From: Dyadobacter sp. CY312
GTDB taxonomy: Bacteria > Bacteroidota > Bacteroidia > Cytophagales > Spirosomataceae
DNA: 64,000 nt
Assembly (NCBI RefSeq): GCF_021390535.1
Contig: NZ_JAJUXG010000008.1
Coordinates: forward strand, 372,001-436,000
Direction of reading: 5' to 3'
Shown in pieces: positions 17,063-26,834 of the stretch. Within the stretch, counting starts at the first letter, position 1, and each line of letters begins with the position of its first letter. Made by a program: the position numbers and the translations under genes. The notes under the pieces were generated by a model. The model was given only the letters and a program-made list of their open reading frames with translations. It ran no database searches and was not told the origin of the DNA.

Positions 17063-20000
17063 CTAAACCAAAGCCTCCCAAAGAATTTCAGCAGGGTGCA
17101 ATGCTTTTCTTCCTGTTCCATCGTGAATCTGATGACGACAGCTGGTTCCCGGTGCAGCAATAATCACTTCCTCCGGCTGTTGGCGCACGGTTGGAAACAG
17201 TACCAGTTCTCCAATTTGCATGGAAATATCGTAGTGTTCTTTTTCATAACCAAAAGATCCCGCCATACCACAGCAGCCCGATGGAATGAGCTGCACGGTA
17301 TAGTTTTCAGGAAGAGATAACATCTTTTTAGTCGGAACCATACTGGATATCGCTTTTTGCTGGCAATGTCCGTGTAGTTTGATCAGCTTCTTTTCCTTCG
17401 TGAACACGTCTTTGGATATGTGTTTCAATTCGATTTCTCTTGCAACAAACTCATCAAACTGCAACGCATTCTGAGCCAGTTTTTTGGCATCTTCTACATA
17501 TTCGTCACTCACCAGATCAGGATATTCATCTCTGAAAGTCAGGATTGCCGAAGGTTCTATTCCAACCAGCGGCATGTCGTGTGAGATCACATCTTTCAGC
17601 AACCTGATATTTTCCTCGGCGATTTTTTTAGCATCCTTCAAAAGACCCTTTGAAAGCTGTGGCCTGCCCGATGGTCCGTGCTGCGGGATAATTACTTCAT
17701 AACCCAGTTTTTCCAGAGTTTGTATTGATTTCTTGCCAATTTCTACATCATTATAATTGGTGAACTCATCGCAGAACAAATACACTCTCCGGGCAGATGG
17801 AGAATGGGGAAGAGAGGAAGACTTTCTTCGTTTTTTATACCAAGCAAGTAATGTTGTGTCATGAAGCAAGGGCATTGTTCTTTCCGGGTGGAAACCAACA
17901 ATACGGTTTGCAATCTTACGTAGCGGATCGTTTTTATATATCAGATTGTAAGCCCAGGGAACATAACTTGCCAATCCAGTCATTTTTGAAAAGTTTCCTA
18001 CCAGCCAGGAACGCAGCGGCACACCGTGTTCATCGTGGTATTGCTGGAGAAACTCCATTTTCAATTTGGCCACATCTACATTGGAAGGACATTCGCCTTT
18101 ACAGCCCTTGCAAGCGAGGCACAGGTCATAAACCTCTTTGATCTCCTTATTGTCGAACCGGTTTTCCTTTGGCGAATGTGTGAGCATTTCGCGCAGAATA
18201 TTCGCTCTTGCACGGGTGGTATCCTTTTCATTACGGGTAGCCATAAAACTCGGACACATGGTACCGCCGCTCAGTTGCGTTTTCCGGCAATCACCCGAGC
18301 CATTGCATTGTTCGGCGTGTTGGAGAATATCCTGATCATGAAAGCGGAAGTAAGTTTTAAATTCAGGCGTTTTTTGATCCGCTTCATATCTCAGGAAGGT
18401 ATCCATCGGTGCTGTACCCACGATTTTACCAGGATTGAAGATATTATTTGGATCCCACGCTTTTTTGATTTCCTTAAAAAGTTGATAATTATGCTCACCA
18501 ACCATTTTTGGAATAAACTCTCCCCGAAGCCGTCCGTCGCCATGTTCACCGGAAAGAGAACCATCATATTTTTTTACCAGATCGGCTATCTCTTCGGCGA
18601 TCATCCGGTATTGCCTGTGGCCTTCTGCTGTTTTTAGATTAATAATCGGACGAAGGTGAATCTCACCCGTTCCTGCATGCGCGTAATGAACCGCCGACAT
18701 GCCATTTTTTTTCAGGATAATGTTGAAATCCCGGATGTAGTCAGGCTGGTCGTATACATCCACAGCAGTGTCTTCTATTACTGCAACAGCTTTGCCATCT
18801 CCCGGAATGTTTGAAAGTAATCCCAGACCTGCTTTCCGTAAAGTCCATATTTTTTTAGTGTCGTCACCAAATAGCAATGGATAATGGAATCCCATACCAG
18901 CCTCCTCCAACTCCTTTTGCATGGTTTGTGCCAAAGCTTCTACCTCTTGCGTAGTTTCACGGGAAAGGTCAACCACAAGAATGGCGGGAAAAGTACCGTC
19001 AGGTTTATTTTTTACAAAAAATGCGTTTTTCTTTTGTTCCGCATTGGTCATCGCGCATTCCAGCACGTAGTCATCAATAAGCTCAACCGCTTGAGGACCG
19101 TATTTTAATGTCAGCACTGTCGCGCGCAAAGCTTCATCAATAGAATCACAATGAACACAAACCAACCCCTGTGTTTTGGGTGGTGTCGGCACCAGATTAA
19201 CTTTTATTTCTGTCAAAAAGCATAGTGTGCCCTCTGAGCCCGCAATGAGGCTACACATATTAAATGGGCTAACCTCATTTTGCGTTTGGTTGGCTGCTGA
19301 TCCCTGGAATGGTTCGGTGTTTAAAAGCATGTCCAACGCATAACCCGTATTACGGCGGCTGATGCTTGGTTTCGGGAAATTCTTTCTAATCTCAAGCTGA
19401 TTGGTTTCAGAAGAAAGAATCTCATTTGTTTTCAGATAGATTTTATCCAGTAAACCTGCGCCGCCGTTTTTCTGAGCAGAGGCAGCGATGAGATTGTTAT
19501 AATCGTTGACCGATAAGTTTTTAAATTCAGCGTCCGTTCCATCGGCAAGAATCGCTTTTACCGAAAGGGTATGCTCGCGTGCACTTCCATATACAATGGA
19601 ATTTGAGCCACATGAGTTATTTCCTACCATTCCACCAATCATGGCGCGGTTGGCCGTTGAAGTCTCCGGGCCATAATACAGGCCGTATGGTTTCAATGCC
19701 ATGTTCAATTCATCCCGAACAACACCGGGCTGTACTCTTGCCCATTTTTCAGCAGCGTTAATTTCCAGTATTTGTGTGAAATGTTTGGAAACATCCACTA
19801 CAATTCCGCTCCCTACCACCTGGCCTGCCAAAGATGTACCCGCCGTTCTCGGAATGAGCGATATCTTATGACTAGTCGCAAATGAAATCAGGGTTTTGAT
19901 ATCCTTTTCTGATTTGGGAATGGCAACCGCGGTGGGCATTTCCCTGTATGCAGAAGCATCCGTGGCATAGAGCGTACGAATTGTATTATCATAGAAAAGG

Positions 20001-20065
20001 TCACCTTCAAGCTGAGCGGCTAGAGAATGTAATTCGGTAGTAGAAACAGGAGACAGCGGAGCCAT
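17063..20065 (-). CDS. FAD-binding and (Fe-S)-binding oxidoreductase, YdiJ/D-2-hydroxyacid dehydrogenase type
   Basis: Large flavin/iron-sulfur dehydrogenase of about 1,000 residues, like E. coli YdiJ, probably oxidising a D-2-hydroxyacid such as D-lactate or D-2-hydroxyglutarate and passing electrons to the respiratory chain. Domains: FAD_binding_4 (PRTAGTSLAGQVVG, GGMVGNNSCGSNS), FAD-oxidase C-terminal domain (YAHAGTGEIHLRPI, SGEHGDGRLRGEF), two 4Fe-4S motifs (CNGSGDCRKTQLSGGTMCPS; CLACKGCKGECPSNVD) and a CCG domain (LHGHCQQKA, PSGCCGMAGSFGYE). I chose the ATG at 20065; the frame extends 3 codons upstream to a TTG. A -7 box TAACTTTG lies at 20098-20105. It stands alone, without lactate permease or glycolate genes. 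Confidence 0.92.
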   Translation of the reverse strand: MAPLSPVSTTELHSLAAQLEGDLFYDNTIRTLYATDASAYREMPTAVAIPKSEKDIKTLISFATSHKISLIPRTAGTSLAGQVVGSGIVVDVSKHFTQILEINAAEKWARVQPGVVRDELNMALKPYGLYYGPETSTANRAMIGGMVGNNSCGSNSIVYGSAREHTLSVKAILADGTDAEFKNLSVNDYNNLIAASAQKNGGAGLLDKIYLKTNEILSSETNQLEIRKNFPKPSISRRNTGYALDMLLNTEPFQGSAANQTQNEVSPFNMCSLIAGSEGTLCFLTEIKVNLVPTPPKTQGLVCVHCDSIDEALRATVLTLKYGPQAVELIDDYVLECAMTNAEQKKNAFFVKNKPDGTFPAILVVDLSRETTQEVEALAQTMQKELEEAGMGFHYPLLFGDDTKKIWTLRKAGLGLLSNIPGDGKAVAVIEDTAVDVYDQPDYIRDFNIILKKNGMSAVHYAHAGTGEIHLRPIINLKTAEGHRQYRMIAEEIADLVKKYDGSLSGEHGDGRLRGEFIPKMVGEHNYQLFKEIKKAWDPNNIFNPGKIVGTAPMDTFLRYEADQKTPEFKTYFRFHDQDILQHAEQCNGSGDCRKTQLSGGTMCPSFMATRNEKDTTRARANILREMLTHSPKENRFDNKEIKEVYDLCLACKGCKGECPSNVDVAKLKMEFLQQYHDEHGVPLRSWLVGNFSKMTGLASYVPWAYNLIYKNDPLRKIANRIVGFHPERTMPLLHDTTLLAWYKKRRKSSSLPHSPSARRVYLFCDEFTNYNDVEIGKKSIQTLEKLGYEVIIPQHGPSGRPQLSKGLLKDAKKIAEENIRLLKDVISHDMPLVGIEPSAILTFRDEYPDLVSDEYVEDAKKLAQNALQFDEFVAREIELKHISKDVFTKEKKLIKLHGHCQQKAISSMVPTKKMLSLPENYTVQLIPSGCCGMAGSFGYEKEHYDISMQIGELVLFPTVRQQPEEVIIAAPGTSCRHQIHDGTGRKALHPAEILWEALV

Positions 20066-20097
20066 AAATAGCAAAAAATCGGGAATTGAAACAGCCC

Positions 20098-20105
20098 CAA
20101 AGTTA
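20098..20105 (-). promoter_or_regulatory. Putative -7 box of the FAD/Fe-S oxidoreductase gene
   Basis: On the minus strand this reads TAACTTTG, an exact TAnnTTTG match 33 bp before the ATG at 20065. A properly spaced -33 TTG is not evident. Confidence 0.4.
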
Positions 20106-20341
20106 CAAACAACGCAACATGATTTTATGCATTATTTGAGAGAATGTGGCGGGCGCCAAATAAAAGTGAGTCAGTGAATTTTTAGTTTCCGGTTTTTAGG
20201 TGGGATTTTGCATTCATCCAATGTCAATTTTGTATAATAATCAGATAAAATGCGGCAAGTTAAAAAATGTTAAACAGGACGGTGGTTTTGTGATTTTTTG
20301 TATTGCATTATCAAAAGTAATTATATTAATTTGTCACCCTG

Positions 20342-20351
20342 ATTGTACAAT
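20342..20351. promoter_or_regulatory. Palindrome ATTGTACAAT, copy 1 (possible operator)
   Basis: Perfect 10-bp palindrome 134 bp upstream of the susC start, repeated exactly at 20440. The TTGTAC core resembles half-sites of GntR/LacI-type sugar regulators such as AraR. Operator function is inferred. Confidence 0.4.
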
Positions 20352-20439
20352 ATTTTTATTAATTATTTAAAAAATGACACTTATGGAAGAGATAACCCAC
20401 TGAAAGTAAGTAATAATTATTTAAAGAATAATGTTTTAA

Positions 20440-20449
20440 ATTGTACAAT
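20440..20449. promoter_or_regulatory. Palindrome ATTGTACAAT, copy 2 (possible operator)
   Basis: Second exact copy of the palindrome, 36 bp upstream of the susC start and 98 bp (centre to centre) from copy 1. Confidence 0.4.
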
Positions 20450-20485
20450 TCTAATTTTTATCAATATACCAATCAAGTTTAACCT

Positions 20486-23400
20486 ATGGTGAATTTATTC
20501 TTAAGTTTTTATCGTCATCGCGACGGTAGTGCTGAAAAATTAGAACCGAAGAGAAACGCTTCCAGCCGCAAAAGGCAGCAGTTGTTTTTGCTTTTGTTTC
20601 TATTTGTCTGTGGACAGCTGTACGCACAGGATGTTACACTTAGCGGAGTTGTAACAGATGGAAAAGGTGGCTCATTACCAGGTGTTTCCATTGCGGTTAA
20701 AGGATCTACAAAAGGAACTACAACCGATATGGATGGCAAGTATACGTTATCGGCACCTTCTGGTTCTGTGCTTCAGTTTAGCTTTATTGGATTTACCTCA
20801 AAAGAGGTTACAGTAGGCAGCGAAACCAAAATTGACGTTGTGTTGACTGACGATGCAAAGGCACTTGAAGAAGTTGTTGTAATTGGGTACGGAACAGTTA
20901 AGAAAAAAGATTTAACAGGTTCTGTATCATCTTTGCAATCCAAAGACTTCAACAAAGGTGTGATTACTTCTCCTGATCAGCTTATCCAGGGGCGTACGCC
21001 AGGTGTAATGGTGATCAATAACACAGGTCAGCCTGGTGGAGCAGCTACCGTGAGGATTCGTGGTAACTCCTCGATCCGTGCCGGGAATAACCCTCTTTTC
21101 GTTTTGGATGGTATTCCATTATCTGGTAGTTCGGCTCGTCCGGGTGGTAGCGGAGGTTTTGGATCTGACGGCGGTAACCCGCTTGCTTATCTGAATCCAA
21201 GCGATATCGCAAGTATGGACATCCTTAAAGATGCATCCGCAACAGCAATCTATGGTTCACGTGGAGCGAATGGTGTAGTAATCATCACTACAAAACGTGG
21301 TGCATCTGGTGCTCCTACTGTAAGTTTCAACGCATCAACTGGTGTGTCTTCATTGCTAAGAAGACCGGAAGTTTTGTCTGCTGACGAATTCAGACAAGCA
21401 GCTAAATATTATGCTCCTGATGCTGATCCTAATTCATACGATTTTAAAGGTAACGTAAATGCTTTTGACGAAATAACCAGAACTGCACCTGTTCAGAACT
21501 ATTCTGTGGCAGTAACCGGTGGTACCGACAATGGTAAATACCGTATCTCTGCAGGTTACATGGATCAGAAAGGTATCATCAAAAATTCTGATTTGAAAAA
21601 GTATACTGCGAGCTTGAACACCAACTTTAAATTCCTTGAAAGCAAAAGACTAGGTCTTGATTTCGGTGTTCTTTTCACTCAAACAGACGAAAATATTGTA
21701 CCGATAGACGTCGGCAGAGGTGCTGATGGTAACCTGATCTCAATGGCTCTTGCATGGAACCCAACCCGTCCGCTAATAAAGGATGATGGTGGTTTCACCT
21801 ACATCAACGCAATTACAGGTAACCCGCTTGCTAACTTGCATGCGTACAAGGACAATGCAACTGTTAACACAATTGTTGCGAACATTGCACCTTCTTTCAA
21901 AATTACCAATGACCTGGAATACAAATTTGTGTATAGCGTAACACGTCAGATGGGTATCAGAAAAGGTAGATTGTTGGATGGTATTGTTAACGAGAATACT
22001 ACTAACAATGGTTTTGCTTTCGTAGGTAACAACCAGGAAACCAATCAGCAGCTTACGCATACGCTTTCTTACAACAAACAACTTAACCCATCATTGAGTG
22101 TTAATGCTGTTGCAGGTTATGAATACCTTTCTTATGCAAAAAGTTGGAATACGGTGAATGCGAGTGGATTCCCTAACGTAGGACTGGATTTCTATGACTA
22201 TCTGAACTATTCTATCACAAACAACAGAGGTGCGAATTCATACAGAAGCCCATCCGACGAATTGCAATCATATTTCGTAAGAGCTGGGGTTAATTATCTT
22301 GATAAATACCTGGTTACAGCTACCGTTAGAAGAGACGGTTCTACGAAATTTGGAGAAAACAACAAATACGCGAACTTCCCTGCACTTGCAGTAGCATGGA
22401 ACGTATCGAACGAAGAGTTTCTGAAAGGAAATACTACATTGAACAACGTGAAGGTGCGTGTAGGATGGGGTAAAACCGGTAACAGAGAATTCCCATCGGG
22501 AGCATCAAGAGATCGTTATGCGTTTGGAAATCAAAGTGTAAGTCAGGTTAACTATGGTAACCCTGATTTGAAATGGGAGAGTTCTGAAACAATCAACGCC
22601 GGTATTGATTTCGGCTTGTTCCAGTCAAGAATCATTGGATCTATTGATTATTTCAACAAAAAAACAACAGATGCTTTGTTTGAGAGAACACTTGCTCAGC
22701 CGGCACCAAATGGTAGAGTTTGGGTAAACCTGGACGGAGAAGTAGTTAACAAAGGGGTTGAGGTAGCGCTTACAGGTACGGTTCTGGAAACCAAGGACTG
22801 GGTTTGGAATCTGTCTGCCAATGCTACATTCCTGAAAAACAGTGTATCTGGTTTACCTGGATTTTATGAAACAGCTCAGCTAAGAGGTCAGGGTTTCTCA
22901 GGTGTATTGGGACAGCGTATGGTGAGTGGACAACCACTTAACGTTTGGTACCTTGCTACTTATGCAGGAATTGATCCTGCAACAGGAACAAGTATGTATG
23001 TTGGAGCAGATGGCAATGCCAGTACTTCGGTTGACCCTGCACAAAACAAATCTTATGTAGGAAGTCCTAATCCAACAACCCTTCTTGGGATCTCCACTGA
23101 CGTAACTTACAAGAAGTTCTCGGCTGTTGTGAATATGAACGGAGCTTTTGGACATTATTTGTTCAACAACACATTTGCTACTGTATTGGGTATCAATAAC
23201 ATGCCAAGCAGAAATATGGCCAAGGATTTTTACAAAACGGATATTAAAGAATCTACTTCCAATTCTGCTGCTCCTTCAACACGTTACCTTGAAAAAGGGG
23301 ATTACATGAAGATGTCTAACCTGACTTTGAGCTACAGAGTAGGAAGCGTTGGAAAAGCATTTAAAAACCTGAATATTTCTCTGACAGGTCAGAACCTTTT

Positions 23401-23539
23401 TGTTCTTACAAAGTACAAAGGTTTCGATCCGGAAGTTAACACGGACGGTTCAAGCAGTGATATACCATCACTTGGGATTGAATATGTGCCTTACCCTTCT
23501 GCAAGAACGTTTCTGTTAGGAGTAAACTTTTCATTGTAA
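20486..23539 (+). CDS. SusC/RagA-family TonB-linked outer-membrane protein
   Basis: Outer-membrane TonB-dependent transporter of 1,017 residues for glycans, oligosaccharides or peptides, working with the SusD lipoprotein encoded next. After an unusually long, basic n-region the signal peptide ends at LYAQ (about 48). Then come a carboxypeptidase-D-like domain (DVTLSGVVTDGKGGSLPGVSIAVKG), the TonB-box-like LEEVVVIGYGTVKKKDLTGSV, the plug (GVMVINNTGQPGGAATVRIR, PLFVLDGIP, ASATAIYGSRGANGVVIITT) and a large beta-barrel ending in LLGVNFSL with the terminal aromatic/hydrophobic pattern of outer-membrane barrels. No glycoside hydrolase adjoins it, so the substrate is unknown. No anti-sigma/ECF pair lies upstream. 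Confidence 0.95.
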   Translation: MVNLFLSFYRHRDGSAEKLEPKRNASSRKRQQLFLLLFLFVCGQLYAQDVTLSGVVTDGKGGSLPGVSIAVKGSTKGTTTDMDGKYTLSAPSGSVLQFSFIGFTSKEVTVGSETKIDVVLTDDAKALEEVVVIGYGTVKKKDLTGSVSSLQSKDFNKGVITSPDQLIQGRTPGVMVINNTGQPGGAATVRIRGNSSIRAGNNPLFVLDGIPLSGSSARPGGSGGFGSDGGNPLAYLNPSDIASMDILKDASATAIYGSRGANGVVIITTKRGASGAPTVSFNASTGVSSLLRRPEVLSADEFRQAAKYYAPDADPNSYDFKGNVNAFDEITRTAPVQNYSVAVTGGTDNGKYRISAGYMDQKGIIKNSDLKKYTASLNTNFKFLESKRLGLDFGVLFTQTDENIVPIDVGRGADGNLISMALAWNPTRPLIKDDGGFTYINAITGNPLANLHAYKDNATVNTIVANIAPSFKITNDLEYKFVYSVTRQMGIRKGRLLDGIVNENTTNNGFAFVGNNQETNQQLTHTLSYNKQLNPSLSVNAVAGYEYLSYAKSWNTVNASGFPNVGLDFYDYLNYSITNNRGANSYRSPSDELQSYFVRAGVNYLDKYLVTATVRRDGSTKFGENNKYANFPALAVAWNVSNEEFLKGNTTLNNVKVRVGWGKTGNREFPSGASRDRYAFGNQSVSQVNYGNPDLKWESSETINAGIDFGLFQSRIIGSIDYFNKKTTDALFERTLAQPAPNGRVWVNLDGEVVNKGVEVALTGTVLETKDWVWNLSANATFLKNSVSGLPGFYETAQLRGQGFSGVLGQRMVSGQPLNVWYLATYAGIDPATGTSMYVGADGNASTSVDPAQNKSYVGSPNPTTLLGISTDVTYKKFSAVVNMNGAFGHYLFNNTFATVLGINNMPSRNMAKDFYKTDIKESTSNSAAPSTRYLEKGDYMKMSNLTLSYRVGSVGKAFKNLNISLTGQNLFVLTKYKGFDPEVNTDGSSSDIPSLGIEYVPYPSARTFLLGVNFSL

Positions 23540-23557
23540 TTTAAAACAAAAGATTTT

Positions 23558-25105
23558 ATGCGATTTAAAACATATTGTGCAACACTACTGCTAGGATTAT
23601 CTGTGTTTTCCTGCACAGATCTAGACGAGCAGCTACATAGTGATTTGGAGGAGAGTACAAGTGGAAACATTACTCCTGCCGGCTTATTGATCAGTGCGTA
23701 TGCATCATTGAATAACCCTTATCAGCAGGATAACCGATGGTGCTTGCAGCAGCTTTCCTCAGATGAATCGGTAGCACCAACACGTGGTGGTGACTGGGAT
23801 GATAATGGTCTGCACCGTGCGATTCACCTGCATACCTGGAATGCTGACAACGGTTATATGAGTGGAACATTCGGTGGTTTATTAACCGCAATATTTCAGG
23901 CTTCCAATGTCTTACGTTACAGCCCTTCTGCTCAGCAGGCAGCAGAGGCTCGTTTTATAAGGGCTTTGGCTATGTTTGATGTGCTGGATTTGTGGGGAGT
24001 GGTTCCTTATAGAGAAAATTTGGACGATTTCCGGGCTCTTCCTAAAACGCTTAGTTCACAGGAGGCAATTGATTTTATCATTTCTGAGGTAAATGCGATC
24101 ATGCCTGATCTGCCGGCAAGCGGCAAGGCTTTTGTGGCTAATAAAAACGCTGCACGTGTTTTGTTGATGAAAGTGTATCTGAATAAGGGTACTTTCCTAA
24201 GTAGAAATGCACCGAAATTCGATGCTGCTGACATGGCGAAGGTAATCAGTCTTGCAAACGAAGTGACAGGATATAGCTTATCTTCTGCTGGTAAGTATTT
24301 TGACAACTTTGCTCCGGATAACGATGTGAAGTCTACCGAAAACATCTATACGCTTTATAACGAGGAAGGTGTAAGAGGCGGAGGTGTAGACAGAGCTTAC
24401 TGGACTGTGTCACACTACAACATGACGCCTGGTGGATGGAACGGATGGGCTGCATTGTCTGGTCTGTACGATAAATTTGGTACTGGTGACGAAAGAAGAG
24501 GTATCTACTACGACTATCCAGCAGATACAACTTCTAATCGTACCAAAGGTTACAAAATTCAGAATGTTGGATTATTGCAAGGACAACAGACCAGCTGGGT
24601 GACTAATAAACCATTGATGGCAAGAACTCCGTCTACACAACCTTTGGTGTTTACAAAAGAGGTTGGCATTCGTACCAGCGGTAATACACTTGAAACGGCT
24701 GGTATCAGGTCCATTAAATATCCTTTTGACTTCGCATCCAGAGGACAGAAAAACAATGACTGGGTTGTTTATCGTTACTCGGATGTATTGTTGATGAAGG
24801 CAGAAGCTATTCTTCGTGGAGGTACTCCTGGTGCACCAGCTGATGCTTTGACGCTTGTTAATTCCATTCGTACCAACCGTGGAGTTGCCGCTTTGACAAC
24901 GCTTAATCTGGATGTATTGCTTGACGAACGCTCACGTGAACTTTACTGGGAAGGATGGAGAAGACAAGACCTTATCCGTTTCGGTAAATTCCTGAAAGCA
25001 GGTCAAATCAGAACCACTGATAGTGATCCAATAAGGTTGGTTTACGCAATCCCAAGTCAGCAGATTGCAGTGAATGAAAATCTTAAACAAAATCCTGGAT
25101 ATTAA
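23558..25105 (+). CDS. SusD/RagB-family nutrient-binding outer-membrane lipoprotein
   Basis: Surface lipoprotein of 515 residues that caps the SusC transporter and binds its substrate. The N-terminus has a lipobox (LSVFSCTDLDEQ). Helical TPR-like segments include AEARFIRALAMFDVLDLWGVVPY, a hallmark of the family, and the C-terminal SusD domain ends with LLDERSRELYWEGWRRQDLIRFGKF. It starts 18 bp after susC and must be cotranscribed. A clear terminator follows. The ligand is not predictable from sequence. Confidence 0.95.
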   Translation: MRFKTYCATLLLGLSVFSCTDLDEQLHSDLEESTSGNITPAGLLISAYASLNNPYQQDNRWCLQQLSSDESVAPTRGGDWDDNGLHRAIHLHTWNADNGYMSGTFGGLLTAIFQASNVLRYSPSAQQAAEARFIRALAMFDVLDLWGVVPYRENLDDFRALPKTLSSQEAIDFIISEVNAIMPDLPASGKAFVANKNAARVLLMKVYLNKGTFLSRNAPKFDAADMAKVISLANEVTGYSLSSAGKYFDNFAPDNDVKSTENIYTLYNEEGVRGGGVDRAYWTVSHYNMTPGGWNGWAALSGLYDKFGTGDERRGIYYDYPADTTSNRTKGYKIQNVGLLQGQQTSWVTNKPLMARTPSTQPLVFTKEVGIRTSGNTLETAGIRSIKYPFDFASRGQKNNDWVVYRYSDVLLMKAEAILRGGTPGAPADALTLVNSIRTNRGVAALTTLNLDVLLDERSRELYWEGWRRQDLIRFGKFLKAGQIRTTDSDPIRLVYAIPSQQIAVNENLKQNPGY

Positions 25106-25130
25106 TTCCTGATTTTGTTAATAAAATAGA

Positions 25131-25163
25131 AAGGAGCAGGCTGCGAGGCTTGCTCCTTTTTTG
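25131..25163 (+). terminator. Terminator of the SusC/SusD operon
   Basis: Stem AAGGAGCA (25131-25138) / TGCTCCTT (25151-25158) with a GC-containing inner part, followed by TTTTTT. It lies 26 bp after the susD stop. Confidence 0.85.
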
Positions 25164-25271
25164 TTAAACATAGTTTTGTCATGCGATAACCAGGTACGTA
25201 TACAGATTTTTCTGTTCTGATACCACTGGATGCCAATGCTTCGTTGAAGGTTCAAAAGCCCTTCATCAATC

Positions 25272-25808
25272 ATGCGAAAACTGATCATCTTTTTCGTTTT
25301 TTCAATAAACTCATTGTCTGCCCAACCTTATTACACCCCTCTTCGTGCCGCTGTCGGCGTTGAAGCTTTTGGGACTGCTCCGCAAAGACAGGTCTGTACT
25401 GAAGTAATGTTTGGTTATAAGTCAAGAAGTTTTCTTGCTTTACAAGCAGGATTGGGACTTTATAATATTAGCGACTACACAACTTATTCCATTTCGGCAG
25501 CGCTGACTTACAATTTTCTATTGAATCGATACAGGAAAAAGGAATGTCAACCACACCCCGGACACAATGTATTGGAATCTTATTTTGAAGTTGGAACTTC
25601 TGCATTTTTATTTGACAAATATGTAAATGTCTACTTCCCACCAACAGATCAGCAAGAACAAATTTGTCCTTTGGCATTGGCAGGATTACGGTTTCACATT
25701 GTTAGTACAAAGTGGATTTACATATTAAAAATAAGATATACGCCGTCGCTGGTTGATAGTAAAGTTGCTTCCGTCGGAGGTGTTGCTGTCGGCTTTGGCT
25801 GGCGCTAG
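25272..25808 (+). CDS. Hypothetical secreted protein, small barrel-like
   Basis: Not recognised. 178 residues with a signal peptide (MRKLIIFFVFSINSLSAQ). The mature part alternates short amphipathic strands (FLALQAGLGLYNI, SISAALTYNFLLN, YILKIRYTPSL, VGGVAVGFGWR), which suggests a small outer-membrane beta-barrel. The last residues GFGWR resemble a barrel C-terminus. It ends 4 bp from the convergent SDR stop. No functional clue comes from the neighbours. Confidence 0.7.
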   Translation: MRKLIIFFVFSINSLSAQPYYTPLRAAVGVEAFGTAPQRQVCTEVMFGYKSRSFLALQAGLGLYNISDYTTYSISAALTYNFLLNRYRKKECQPHPGHNVLESYFEVGTSAFLFDKYVNVYFPPTDQQEQICPLALAGLRFHIVSTKWIYILKIRYTPSLVDSKVASVGGVAVGFGWR

Positions 25809-25811
25809 CAG

Positions 25812-26600
25812 TTACAAACTTTCAGTCTTTCCTCCATCCACAGGCAGATTGACTCCATTGATACTCCCCGCGGCAGGGCTGCATAAAAAAGCAACCGCGG
25901 CTGCCACCTCTTCCGCCCCGCTGAACCGGCGGATAGGAATGGTCGCCTGCATTTCCTGCGAAGTTTTCTCCAAAGATTTTCCACTTGACTTACTCCTCAT
26001 TTCAAGAACGGCTTCCAGTCTCGCAGTCTTCGTGAAACCCGGTAAAACATTGTTGGATGTGATGCCAAACTGACCCAATTCCAGCGAAAGCGTTTTGGAC
26101 CAACTGGCCACAGCACCCCGAATGGTATTGGAAACACCCAATCCGGGAATCGGCTGTTTTACCGATGTACTGATGATGTTGACGATCCGCCCGAACCCTG
26201 CATTTTTCATGGATGGAACCACCGCTTGCGCAATGAATTGGTAATTGAGAAGGTGCATCTGAAACGTTTTAAGGAACTGATCAGTATCTGCCTCAATGAT
26301 GGGGCCACCGGCAGGACCGCCTGTATTGTTAATCAATATATGTACTTCCGGGCAAAACCGCAGATAATTTTCCAACGCTTCCTTTACATTTTGGTTGTCT
26401 GCAAAATCGGCAATAACGTAACGATGCAACTGTCCTAATGAAGTATCCAGCGTTTCCACTGTTTCGCGGAGTTTTTCTTCATTTCGTGCTACCAGTGTCA
26501 CGTTCGCACCCAGTAATGCCAGTTCGACCGCCGTTGCTTTGCCAATGCCTTGGGTACTTCCGCATACCAAAGCCGTTTTTCCTGTCAGGTTAAGATTCAT
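25812..26600 (-). CDS. SDR-family oxidoreductase with substituted active site
   Basis: Short-chain dehydrogenase/reductase-like protein of 262 residues. The Rossmann cofactor motif is good (LVCGSTQGIGKATAVEL), as are the NNTGG segment and the C-terminal AAVAFLCSPAAGSINGVNLPVDGG. The usual YxxxK is absent: in the stretch IISTSVKQPIPGLGVSNTIR the Tyr position is Ser and the Lys position is Arg (SNTIR). I recall this SNxxR form from a subgroup of 3-oxoacyl-ACP-reductase-like SDRs, so it may be a lineage feature rather than decay. The reaction is unknown. It is monocistronic and divergent from purH. Confidence 0.88.
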   Translation of the reverse strand: MNLNLTGKTALVCGSTQGIGKATAVELALLGANVTLVARNEEKLRETVETLDTSLGQLHRYVIADFADNQNVKEALENYLRFCPEVHILINNTGGPAGGPIIEADTDQFLKTFQMHLLNYQFIAQAVVPSMKNAGFGRIVNIISTSVKQPIPGLGVSNTIRGAVASWSKTLSLELGQFGITSNNVLPGFTKTARLEAVLEMRSKSSGKSLEKTSQEMQATIPIRRFSGAEEVAAAVAFLCSPAAGSINGVNLPVDGGKTESL

Positions 26601-26735
26601 AATTTGGGTTTCAATGTTTTATTTAATTTCTGAATAATTTCATACCACTTTATTTTTTCGCTGGCGGAAGCACTGTAAACATTCTTACTCTAAACTGTTT
26701 ACTCAAAATGCTTCTCACTTCGTTTTTTTTTAATC

Positions 26736-26743
26736 TATCTTTG
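26736..26743 (+). promoter_or_regulatory. Putative -7 promoter box of purH
   Basis: TATCTTTG, an exact match to TAnnTTTG, about 92 bp upstream of the purH ATG. The region upstream is T-rich but lacks a clean TTG at -33. Confidence 0.45.
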
Positions 26744-26834
26744 CGGTTTATTCTTGAAGGGAAACGGTCTGGCCTTTTAAATCAGGTGATTTGAGTTATT
26801 CTGACATCCCAAATCTATAATCTATAATCGAACA

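Larger units (their letters stand above)
20106..20485. other. Intergenic region upstream of susC with paired palindromes
   Basis: About 380 bp between two divergent genes. I see no ORF or RNA gene. The half nearest susC is very AT-rich and holds two exact copies of the 10-bp palindrome ATTGTACAAT (20342-20351 and 20440-20449), listed separately. Confidence 0.6.

Noticed and set aside
18026..18637. 203-codon open frame on the plus strand within the FAD/Fe-S gene
   Set aside because: Antisense to a complete, motif-rich gene; its sequence has no family resemblance.
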